NCBI GenBank assembly: GCA_025362895.1
Contig: JANYFA010000018.1
Span: 1-43,639 of the forward strand
Reading direction: 5' to 3'
DNA from: Sphingomonadaceae bacterium
Lineage (GTDB): Bacteria; Pseudomonadota; Alphaproteobacteria; Sphingomonadales; Sphingomonadaceae
Length of the DNA stretch: 43,639 nt
In this document: positions 22,393 through 29,667 of the stretch, one piece after another
Position numbering within the stretch: the stretch's first letter is position 1
Layout: every line of letters begins with the position of its first letter
Translations under genes and position numbers: made by a program
Notes under the pieces: model-generated
The model's input: the letters and a program-made list of their open reading frames with translations, nothing else
Database searches by the model: none
Told to the model about the DNA's origin: nothing

Positions 22393-24279
22393 TTACCCCA
22401 AAGCCGTCTCGATCGCCGCCTCGATCTCCGCGATCTTGAACGGCTGGCCGCTGACTTTGCTTAGCGGCTGCGCGTCGACAAGATATTGGTCGCGGAGCAC
22501 CGTCTTCAGCTGACCGGTGTTCATCTCGGGCACGATCACCTTATCGTACCCGCGCAGCAAGTCGCCGAGGTTCGTCGGCAGCGGCCAGATATGGCGGATG
22601 TGGATATGGGCGACGTCGGCCCCCTTCGCCCGCGCGCGCTGGACCGCCTTGCGGATCGGGCCGTAGGTCGAGCCCCAGCCGACGACCGCCAGACGCCCGC
22701 GCTCGGGACCCTGATCGACCGTCTGGAAGGGGATTGCCCGCGCGACGTTCGCCACCTTGGTCCGCCGGATGTCGGTCATTTCCTGGTGGTTGGCGGCTTC
22801 GTAGTTGATGTTGCCAGTCTTCACGCCCTTTTCGATGCCGCCGATGCGATGGGTCAGGCCGGGGGTGCCAGGCTTGATCCAGATGCGGCTCAGGGTTTCG
22901 GGGTCGCGGGCGTAGGGGTTGATGTGCCCGGACGTCGGGACATCGGTGTGGAACCTGACCGGGAAGGGCGCAAACGCCGCCATGTCTGGGACGCGCCACG
23001 GCTCGGCGGCGTTGGCGATATAGCCGTCGGTCAGGACCATGACCGGCGTCATGAACTGGACCGCGATGCGGCACGCCTCGATGGCCACCTCGAAGCAATC
23101 GCTCGGTGAGCGCGTCGCCAGCACAACCAGCGGCGCGTCGCCGTTGCGGCCGTAGACGGCTTGGTACAAGTCGCTCTGTTCCGTCTTGGTCGGCAGCCCG
23201 GTCGATGGCCCGCCGCGCTGTGAGTTGACGATCACAAGCGGCAGTTCGGTGATGATCGCGAGGCCCATCGCCTCGCCCTTGAGCGCGATGCCCGGGCCGC
23301 TGGACGAGGTCACGCCAAGCTGACCGGCATAGCTCGCGCCGATTGCCGAGCAGATCGCCGCGATCTCGTCCTCGGCCTGAAAAGTGGTGACGCCGAACTC
23401 CTTGAGCCGGGCAAGCGCGTGGAGGATCGGGGATGCCGGGGTGATCGGGTACGAACCAAAGAACATCGGCAGGTTGGCCAATTTGGCCCCTGCGACCAGC
23501 CCGAGGGCCAGCGACTCCCCGCCAGTGACGGTGCGGTAGAAACCGGGCGCGGCCTCGGTTGCATCGACGGCGAACTGCTTGAGCGGCCCGTCCAACTCCG
23601 CCGTTTCACCGTAAGCGTGCCCGGCATTGAGCGCGGCGGCGTTGGCTTCGGCGAGTAGCGGATTTTTGCTGAACTTGCCCTTGAGCCAATCGATCAAGGG
23701 CGCGCGGCTGCGGTCGAACATCCACAGCGCAAGGCCGAGGGTCCACATGTTCTTGCAGCGCAAAGCTTCTTTGTTGCCCAGCCCGAACGGCTTGACCGCT
23801 TCGAGCGTTTGACGGCTGATGTCGAAAGCCATCACCTGCCACTTGGCGAGGCTGCCGTCCTCCAGCGGGTTGGAGGCATAGCCCGCCTTGGCGAGGTTGC
23901 GCGCCGAGAACTCACCGCTATCGATGATGACCAGCCCGCCGGGACGAAGATCGCCGACATTGACCTTCAGCGCGGCTGGATTCATCGCGACGAGCACGTC
24001 GGGTTCGTCACCGGCGGTCTCGATACCGTTTGCGCCGAAGTTGATCTGGAACGCGCTGACGCCAAAAGTGGTCCCCTGCGGCGCGCGGATTTCGGCGGGG
24101 AAGTCGGGGAACGTCGCGAAGTCCTCACCGGCAAGCGCGGTCGACAGGGTAAATTGCCCGCCGGTGAGCTGCATACCGTCGCCGCTGTCGCCAGCAAAGC
24201 GGATGACCATCGTTTCCGCATGAGTCTTGGCGCGGTCGGATATGGGCGCGTCGATATCGGCTTGGGGCGCGGTCGCCAT
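22393..24279 (-). CDS. korA: 2-oxoacid:ferredoxin oxidoreductase, alpha (gamma-alpha fused) subunit
   Basis: This 628-residue chain fuses the gamma domain (residues ~25-210, opening VIRFAGDSGDGMQLTGGQFT) to the alpha domain, which begins about residue 260 with MFFGSYPITPASPILHALAR and contains TSSSGPGIALKGEAMGLAI. It pairs with KorB. No separate ferredoxin-like delta subunit is present, so electrons go directly to a soluble ferredoxin. This form supplements or replaces the 2-oxoglutarate dehydrogenase complex in some aerobes. The gene is divergent from ybgC with a 179-base gap. The upstream ATTAATTAAT next to the start codon may be part of its promoter. Confidence 0.95.
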   Translation of the reverse strand: MATAPQADIDAPISDRAKTHAETMVIRFAGDSGDGMQLTGGQFTLSTALAGEDFATFPDFPAEIRAPQGTTFGVSAFQINFGANGIETAGDEPDVLVAMNPAALKVNVGDLRPGGLVIIDSGEFSARNLAKAGYASNPLEDGSLAKWQVMAFDISRQTLEAVKPFGLGNKEALRCKNMWTLGLALWMFDRSRAPLIDWLKGKFSKNPLLAEANAAALNAGHAYGETAELDGPLKQFAVDATEAAPGFYRTVTGGESLALGLVAGAKLANLPMFFGSYPITPASPILHALARLKEFGVTTFQAEDEIAAICSAIGASYAGQLGVTSSSGPGIALKGEAMGLAIITELPLVIVNSQRGGPSTGLPTKTEQSDLYQAVYGRNGDAPLVVLATRSPSDCFEVAIEACRIAVQFMTPVMVLTDGYIANAAEPWRVPDMAAFAPFPVRFHTDVPTSGHINPYARDPETLSRIWIKPGTPGLTHRIGGIEKGVKTGNINYEAANHQEMTDIRRTKVANVARAIPFQTVDQGPERGRLAVVGWGSTYGPIRKAVQRARAKGADVAHIHIRHIWPLPTNLGDLLRGYDKVIVPEMNTGQLKTVLRDQYLVDAQPLSKVSGQPFKIAEIEAAIETALG

Positions 24280-24389
24280 TAATTAATTCCGGATCAAGTC
24301 AATGCCCGTGTCTACTCCCGACGACCAGAGGGGGCAAAGAAGTTTTTCTGTAACACACCGCCAAGGGCGGCGGGCAGCTCGATAGCGAT

Positions 24390-24406
24390 GTTGTCGCGAC
24401 GACAAC
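24390..24406. promoter_or_regulatory. Inverted repeat between korA and the tol operon
   Basis: GTTGTCG-CGA-CGACAAC is a perfect 7-bp inverted repeat, 52 bases before ybgC and 110 bases before korA. It could be an operator for either direction. The rest of the 179-base gap holds no recognisable gene. Confidence 0.35.
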
Positions 24407-24458
24407 GTCCGGCTCGTGGCCTTTCCCCGCGCTGCTGCCTCGCCTACAGGGCTGGGGC

Positions 24459-24908
24459 ATGATCGTCCCCGCCCTCGGCCAGTTCGCGTCCGGAACGCAT
24501 CATTTCCCGGTGCGCGTCTATTTCGAGGACACTGATCTGACCCACATCGTCTATCATGCGAACTATTTGCGTTACATGGAGCGAGCGCGAACCGAGATGC
24601 TGCGGGCTTTGGGCATAGAAGCGCAGGCGATGCTCGACGCGGGTCACGGCTATTATTCGGTGCACGAAATGCACGTCACGTACCTCGCCCCCGCGAAGCT
24701 CGACGATATCCTGACCGTGCGGAGCCACGTCGTGCAGGTCCGTGCTGCTGCGACGGTGATCGGACAGGACGTCTGGCGCGGCGATCAGCCACTGACCCGG
24801 GGGCGGGTGACGGCGGCCTGGCTCGCGATGAACGGACGACCGAAGCGGCAACCACGCGACTGGTCGGTGCGTTTCTCCGCCCTGATGACGGAGGCGAATG
24901 CCGCATAA
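24459..24908 (+). CDS. ybgC: Tol-Pal-associated acyl-CoA thioesterase YbgC
   Basis: YbgC is a hot-dog-fold thioesterase at the head of tol-pal operons, linked to phospholipid metabolism. The 149 residues carry the family motif VYFEDTDLTHIVYHANYLRYMERAR (quoted in part), whose Asp and following residues form the active site; the usual Ala-Gly-Gly after DTD is Leu-Thr-His here. YYSVHEMHVTYLAPAKLDDIL is also typical. Its stop shares one base with the tolQ start (TAATG), so translation is coupled. It heads a six-gene run ybgC-tolQ-tolR-tolA-tolB-pal. Confidence 0.94.
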   Translation: MIVPALGQFASGTHHFPVRVYFEDTDLTHIVYHANYLRYMERARTEMLRALGIEAQAMLDAGHGYYSVHEMHVTYLAPAKLDDILTVRSHVVQVRAAATVIGQDVWRGDQPLTRGRVTAAWLAMNGRPKRQPRDWSVRFSALMTEANAA

Positions 24909-25615
24909 TGCCGACCTTACTCGCCAAAACCACGATCGACATGTCACCACTGGCGCTGTTCCTCGCGGCCGACATCGTCGTCAAACTCGTCATGCTCGGG
25001 CTTGTCGCCGCTTCGGTTGCCTCATGGGCGATCATCATCGACCGGGGGCGTCAGCTGAAAGTGATCAATGCCCATGCGAAAGCATTCGAGGCGTGGTTCT
25101 GGAAAGCAGACAGCGTCGACACATTGTACGATCCGGCGAAGAGAGCTGCACATCCGTCGGCGCGACTGTTCGTTGCCGGGATGGACGAATGGCGGCGGAG
25201 CATCCTCAACCGTCGCGCCGGAGCGGCTGTCGATCGCGACGGGGTCCGCGCGCGGCTGACATCCGTAATGGGTGTCGCGGTCGCGCGCGAAATCGATGCG
25301 CTCGGCGAACGCCTCAATATTCTGGCGACGATCGGGTCTGTCGCGCCGTTCGTCGGGTTGTTCGGGACGGTGTGGGGCATCATGCGGGCATTCGGTGCGA
25401 TCGCGTCGTCACAGAACACGTCGCTCGGAGTCGTCGCGCCAGGAATCGCCGAGGCGCTGTTTGCCACCGCGCTCGGGTTGTTCGCGGCGATACCGGCGGT
25501 AATCGGCTACAACCGGCTGCTTCACGGCCTCGGGCGGCTTGAAGCGCGGCTCGGGGCGTTTGGCGAGGAATTTCATGCTCTGCTTTCGCGCCAGCTGGAT
25601 GGGATGGAGCGATAA
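24908..25615 (+). CDS. tolQ: TolQ, proton-driven inner-membrane motor subunit
   Basis: TolQ forms, with TolR, a proton channel that energises TolA and draws the outer membrane inward at division. The 235 residues show three transmembrane helices: FLAADIVVKLVMLGLVAASV near residue 17, then, after a long cytoplasmic region, LNILATIGSVAPFVGLFGTV and ALFATALGLFAAIPAVIGYN. The GSVAPFVGLFGTVWGIMRAF block is the family hallmark (MotA/TolQ/ExbB). Conserved Thr residues in the second and third helices line the proton path. It is followed without gap by tolR. Confidence 0.97.
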   Translation: MPTLLAKTTIDMSPLALFLAADIVVKLVMLGLVAASVASWAIIIDRGRQLKVINAHAKAFEAWFWKADSVDTLYDPAKRAAHPSARLFVAGMDEWRRSILNRRAGAAVDRDGVRARLTSVMGVAVAREIDALGERLNILATIGSVAPFVGLFGTVWGIMRAFGAIASSQNTSLGVVAPGIAEALFATALGLFAAIPAVIGYNRLLHGLGRLEARLGAFGEEFHALLSRQLDGMER

Positions 25616-26050
25616 GTGGCGATGATGACCCCAGCCCGGCGTGGTCGCCGCCTGCCGATGGCGGAGATTAACGTCACGCCGATGGTCGACGTCATGCTCG
25701 TGTTGCTGATCATCTTCATGGTTACCGCCCCGTTGCTGGTGACGGGCGTCCCCGTCGATCTGCCCGATAGCCGGGCGGCGGCGCTGAAGGCCGACGATAC
25801 GCCAGTGCAGGTGTCGCTGAATCGCACGGGTGGCATCTTCATCGACGACGCGGCAGTGACCGACGATGCGCTAACGGCCCGACTAACGGAGCTCCGTGGG
25901 GCAAAGGGCGACAAAGTGCGAGTATTCGTCCGCGCCGACCGCAGCCTCGATTACGGTCGCGTGATGACCGTCGTCGGCGAAGTATCGGCGGCGGGCTTCC
26001 GCAAAGTCGCTCTAGTCTCCGCCCCGGCAGTTCGCGCCAAGCGGCACTGA
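25616..26050 (+). CDS. tolR: TolR, proton-driven inner-membrane motor subunit
   Basis: TolR has a single transmembrane helix whose Asp carries protons. The 144 residues contain LPMAEINVTPMVDVMLVLLI, with the essential Asp in TPMVDVMLVLLIIFMV, then a periplasmic domain. The GTG start comes immediately after the tolQ stop; GGAG with six bases of spacing supports it over ATG 25622. KVRVFVRADRSLDYGRVMTV is typical of TolR/ExbD. It belongs to the tol operon; the next gene starts two bases later. Confidence 0.96.
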   Translation: MAMMTPARRGRRLPMAEINVTPMVDVMLVLLIIFMVTAPLLVTGVPVDLPDSRAAALKADDTPVQVSLNRTGGIFIDDAAVTDDALTARLTELRGAKGDKVRVFVRADRSLDYGRVMTVVGEVSAAGFRKVALVSAPAVRAKRH

Positions 26051-26051
26051 T

Positions 26052-26924
26052 ATGGCGGTGGCGCTTCCGGCAGCGTCCGGCGAGCGGCGGGTGGTCGCGA
26101 TCGTTGCGGCCGCGCACGTCCTTTTATTTGCAGGACTTTCGCTTGCGCTACGGTCGGTGACGCCGCCGCCGCCGCCCGACGAGGGAGCACCCGTTGAAAT
26201 CGTCACCGCCGCTGAAGCGCGCGCCGCTGCTCGGGCGACCCCGACGCCGCCGCCAGCGCCAGCGCCCGACCCTTCGCCAGCCTCCGAACCCGCACCGCCG
26301 TCTAAGCTCGAAACGCCCCCCCTGCTCAAAGCAATCGACGTAGCGGCGAAATCAGACGAGCCGAAGCCGGAAAAGCCAATAGCTGAGAAAGCCAAACCCG
26401 AAAAACCGAAGCCTAAGCCGCTTGATACCGACGCGCTGTCCTCTCTGCTCGCCAAGGCGGCACCGAGGGCCAAACCGCTCGATACCAAAGCCTTGTCAAA
26501 ATCTCTTGATGCCGCCGTGCCAAAAGCGAAGTCGCTCGACACAACCGCCCTCGGCAAATCGCTCGATGCCGCGCTGCCCAAAGCAGCCACGTTGCCGGCG
26601 CGCGGCGACCCTCGGATCGCTGCCGGCATTGCTGCAGCGATCCGGGCGCAGGTGACGCCGTGCTTTACGCCGCCGGTAGGTAGCGCAGCTGCGGGCAAGA
26701 TCACGGCGCTGCTCCACATTGCGATAAGCCGCGACGGGTCGATCGCGGGGCGACCTGGTCTTGTCAGCCAGACCGGGGTGACGGGAGCCAATGCGGCCTA
26801 CGCGCGGGCGTTCGCCGAGGCGGCGATGCGCGCGGTACTGCGATGTGCGCCACTCAAGCTGCCCGCCGCCCAATATGACCAATGGGCCCAGGTCGAGATT
26901 AATTTCGACCCAGCGAATTTCTGA
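26052..26924 (+). CDS. tolA: TolA-like envelope-spanning protein
   Basis: TolA joins the TolQR motor to TolB-Pal. The 290-residue chain has an N-terminal transmembrane helix (VVAIVAAAHVLLFAGLSLAL), a Pro/Ala/Lys-rich central region, and a C-terminal TolA domain (VTPCFTPPVGSAAAGKITAL to the end) with two conserved Cys (in TPCF and LRCAPL), likely a disulfide. The middle, about residues 124-180, is made of three 19-residue tandem units beginning LDT. E. coli TolA is longer (421 residues) with an extended helix, so this is a compact, alphaproteobacterial form. It sits between tolR and tolB. Confidence 0.92.
   Translation: MAVALPAASGERRVVAIVAAAHVLLFAGLSLALRSVTPPPPPDEGAPVEIVTAAEARAAARATPTPPPAPAPDPSPASEPAPPSKLETPPLLKAIDVAAKSDEPKPEKPIAEKAKPEKPKPKPLDTDALSSLLAKAAPRAKPLDTKALSKSLDAAVPKAKSLDTTALGKSLDAALPKAATLPARGDPRIAAGIAAAIRAQVTPCFTPPVGSAAAGKITALLHIAISRDGSIAGRPGLVSQTGVTGANAAYARAFAEAAMRAVLRCAPLKLPAAQYDQWAQVEINFDPANF
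26421..26591 (+). repeat. Three tandem 57-bp units inside tolA
   Basis: Units at 26421-26477, 26478-26534 and 26535-26591 encode LDTDALSSLLAKAAPRAKP, LDTKALSKSLDAAVPKAKS and LDTTALGKSLDAALPKAAT. They align without gaps, with the second and third closest. They probably arose by in-frame duplication and set the length of the TolA spacer. Confidence 0.9.
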
Positions 26925-26965
26925 CGCGCCTTCGCCCCACACCTCACATGGGTTAGAGAGAGACT

Positions 26966-28276
26966 ATGCGTATCCTGTTCCAACTGCTTGTGCTCCTGGC
27001 TACCGCTCCTGCGGCCGCCGTGATCCGCGTCGATATCAACAGCGGCACCGCCTCACCGTTGCCCGTTGCGGTCCCCACCTTCCCCGCGACCGCCGACGCG
27101 GCGACGGCGGCAGGAACGACCTCGGCCCTTGGCAATCAGGTCGCTGCCATCATTGCCGCCGACCTTGGATCGTCGGGCCTGTTCCGCCCGGTCGACGCAG
27201 TCGTCGTAGTCGTGCCGGCCGACGTGACCGCCCCGCGTTTCGACGCATGGCGCGCGAGCCCCGCGCAGGCACTGGTTACTGGTAATGTCACGGCGAACCC
27301 CGACGGTGGAGTCACCGTCGGCTGCTACGCCTATGACGTCGCATCGAGCGAGGAACTCGCGCGGCAGGGTTTCGTCACGACGGCGGCGAACTGGCGGCGT
27401 GCGGCGCACAAATGTGCCGACCTCGTCTATGCGCGACTGACCGGCGAGACCGGCTATTTCGACAGCCGGATCGTCTACGTCTCCGAAACCGGGCCGAAGA
27501 CGACGCGAATCAAGCGTCTTGCCGTGATGGATCAGGACGGCGCGAACCACCGCTTCCTCACAAACGGTCAGAACCTTGTCCTCACGCCACGCTTTGCGCC
27601 GAACCAGCAGACGCTGACGTATATGTCATTCGCGGAAAATCGTCCCCGGGTTTGGCTGTACACGATCGGGACCGGGCGGCAGGAGGCGATCGGCGAAGGC
27701 GCCAATATGAGTTTTTCCCCGCGCTTTTCACCCGACGGGGCGCGGCTCGTTTATTCGATCAGCCAAAACGGCACGACCGACATCTATCGAATGGATATCG
27801 CCAACCGCAGCGTGACGCGACTGACCCACGGTCCCGGCATCAACACGTCGCCCAGCTATTCCCCCGACGGCAGCAGGATCGTCTTCGAATCGGATCGCGG
27901 CGGCGGCCAGCAAATCTACACGATGAACGCTGACGGATCAGGTCAGCAGCGAATCAGCTTCGGCGAAGGGCGCGCCGGAACCCCGGTATGGTCGCCGCGC
28001 GGCGACCTCATTGCCTTCACCCGGCTGACGACCGGCAAGTTCCGCATCGGCGTCATGCGACCCGACGGCTCGGGTGAGCGACTGCTGACCAACGCCTATC
28101 AGGACGAAGGCCCAACGTGGTCTCCGAACGGGCGTGTCGTCCTGTTTTTCCGTACTGCCGCCGGGCGGACAGGTAAGGTCGACCTTCATTCGATCGACCT
28201 GTCAGGAACCAATGAGCGCACAATAAAAACGCCTCTCGATGCGTCCGATCCGGCGTGGTCGCCGTTGTTGCCGTAA
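26966..28276 (+). CDS. tolB: TolB, periplasmic beta-propeller of the Tol-Pal system
   Basis: TolB binds Pal at the outer membrane and TolA. The 436-residue protein has a signal peptide (MRILFQLLVLLATAPAAA), an N-terminal alpha/beta domain (~residues 25-165) and a six-bladed propeller built of WD40-like PD40 repeats: FSPRFSPDGARLVYSIS, PSYSPDGSRIVFESDRGG, PVWSPRGDLIAFTRL and PTWSPNGRVVLFFR. This is the usual architecture. It starts 41 bases after tolA with a purine-rich site (GAGAGAGA) and precedes pal by 45 bases. Confidence 0.97.
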   Translation: MRILFQLLVLLATAPAAAVIRVDINSGTASPLPVAVPTFPATADAATAAGTTSALGNQVAAIIAADLGSSGLFRPVDAVVVVVPADVTAPRFDAWRASPAQALVTGNVTANPDGGVTVGCYAYDVASSEELARQGFVTTAANWRRAAHKCADLVYARLTGETGYFDSRIVYVSETGPKTTRIKRLAVMDQDGANHRFLTNGQNLVLTPRFAPNQQTLTYMSFAENRPRVWLYTIGTGRQEAIGEGANMSFSPRFSPDGARLVYSISQNGTTDIYRMDIANRSVTRLTHGPGINTSPSYSPDGSRIVFESDRGGGQQIYTMNADGSGQQRISFGEGRAGTPVWSPRGDLIAFTRLTTGKFRIGVMRPDGSGERLLTNAYQDEGPTWSPNGRVVLFFRTAAGRTGKVDLHSIDLSGTNERTIKTPLDASDPAWSPLLP

Positions 28277-28321
28277 CGAGCTTCGGCTAAACGATCACCG
28301 ACCATGCGAAAGGACACTCCA

Positions 28322-28876
28322 ATGCCAAAACGCGCCGCCGCAGTTGCGATGATCGCCATTCTTGTTGGTGTCGGGGCTTGTTCGACGAAGAAAAAAATTC
28401 TTCCTCCCGCCCCCCCGCCGATCGGCACCCCGCTGGGAGGCGGAACGTCGTCCACAACTACCCCTGCCGGGAGCGATTCGGGCACTGTCGGGACCCGCGC
28501 AGTGCCGGGTTCGCTCGCCGACTTTCGCGCGACGAGCGGCTCTGACACCGTTTTGTTTGCCTATGACAGCTATGATGTCGATGACACGGCGAAGGCAATT
28601 CTGGGCAAGCAGGCGGAGTGGCTTGCGCGCTATCCGGGGGTCAGGGTCACCGTCGAAGGTCATACCGACGAACGTGGAACGCGCGAATATAATCTCGCGC
28701 TCGGTGATCGGCGAGCCAGCGCGGCCAAGAATTTCCTCGCCGCACAAGGCGTGATCACGTCGCGCCTCCAGACGATCAGCTACGGCAAGGAGCGGCCGGT
28801 TGCCGATGGCAGCGATGACGCGGCCTATGCCCAGAACCGCCGCGCGGTGACGGTAATAGTAAGTGGCGCGCGCTGA
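28322..28876 (+). CDS. pal: Peptidoglycan-associated lipoprotein Pal
   Basis: Pal anchors the outer membrane to peptidoglycan and partners TolB. The 184-residue protein has a lipoprotein signal ending LVGVGACS, placing the lipidated Cys near residue 20. A Pro/Gly/Ser/Thr-rich linker leads to an OmpA-like peptidoglycan-binding domain: FAYDSYDVDDTAKAIL, VEGHTDERGTREYNLALGDR and KERPVADGSDDAAYAQNRRA. The ORF track starts 18 bases earlier; ATG 28322 is chosen because AAAGGA lies nine bases before it. No cpoB/ybgF follows, unlike many tol-pal operons: the next gene is on the opposite strand. Confidence 0.96.
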   Translation: MPKRAAAVAMIAILVGVGACSTKKKILPPAPPPIGTPLGGGTSSTTTPAGSDSGTVGTRAVPGSLADFRATSGSDTVLFAYDSYDVDDTAKAILGKQAEWLARYPGVRVTVEGHTDERGTREYNLALGDRRASAAKNFLAAQGVITSRLQTISYGKERPVADGSDDAAYAQNRRAVTVIVSGAR

Positions 28877-28924
28877 AATATTACATCAGCGAATATAAGA
28901 TGCCAACTCAAGGCTACAGCCCGG

Positions 28925-29536
28925 CTAGCGACGTTCGATCTTGTAGACGCTCGCTGGCGGGGCATTAACGAGTACCGTCGCCGTGCGACGCGCGATCAAT
29001 CCGAATTCCTCAAGGATCGAATCGGCGATCGGGCAGCGGTAGCCGTAAGTGAACTGAAACATCGCGCTGCCCGGGCGCAACTCGCTGAACGCCGTCGTCA
29101 GGATAGCACGAACGACGGGCTTTGGCATCGATAGGATCGGCAGACCGCTGATAACCGCTCCCGCCTGTCCGCGCCCGAACAGGGTGACATCGGCGAGATC
29201 CCCGGCGCTTCGCTCGATCAGGCGCACCATCGGAAAGCGAAGCCGCATCATTGCCGCGAAATCGGCCCCAAACTCGATCATGACCAGCTTGTCGGGGGTC
29301 ACTCCTGCGTCGAGGATTGCCTGAGTAAAGACTCCGGTGCCTGGACCGAACTCGATCACCGGCATCGAGGTGGCGCATAGCTCCGCCGTAATTGCCCGTG
29401 CCAGCGCCGGCCCCGACGGTGCGATGGCGGCGACGCGTAGCGGTGCCGCCAGCCAGGCGCGCAGGAATGGCAGCAGATCGGCGCGTGCGGCACGGGCGCG
29501 AACCTTGTCGGCGCGGCAAACAGCATTGGTCGGCAT
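28925..29536 (-). CDS. Class I SAM-dependent methyltransferase, phospholipid N-methyltransferase-like
   Basis: A 204-residue methyltransferase. The SAM-binding motif I is VIEFGPGTGVFTQAILDAGV near residue 60-80, followed by an acidic LVMIEFGADFAAMM. The lead-in FLRAWLAAPLRVAAIAPSGPALARAI and LPILSMPKPVVRAIL resemble the Rhodobacter-type PmtA enzymes that methylate phosphatidylethanolamine, and rRNA dimethylase relatives. The precise substrate is not certain. The ORF-track start is too early: ATG 29536 has GAGGGA eight bases upstream. It is divergent from acnA across a 131-base gap with no other feature, and convergent with pal. Confidence 0.85.
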   Translation of the reverse strand: MPTNAVCRADKVRARAARADLLPFLRAWLAAPLRVAAIAPSGPALARAITAELCATSMPVIEFGPGTGVFTQAILDAGVTPDKLVMIEFGADFAAMMRLRFPMVRLIERSAGDLADVTLFGRGQAGAVISGLPILSMPKPVVRAILTTAFSELRPGSAMFQFTYGYRCPIADSILEEFGLIARRTATVLVNAPPASVYKIERR

Positions 29537-29667
29537 CGGCACATCCCTCAAGCGAGGACATTCCCGTACCGCAACCGCGAGCACCGCGATAGCGCGCGGC
29601 AGGCAAACCTTTGCCATCCGCCGCAGTTGCGCTACGACGCACCGCACAATCGACCTAGGAGTTGCCC

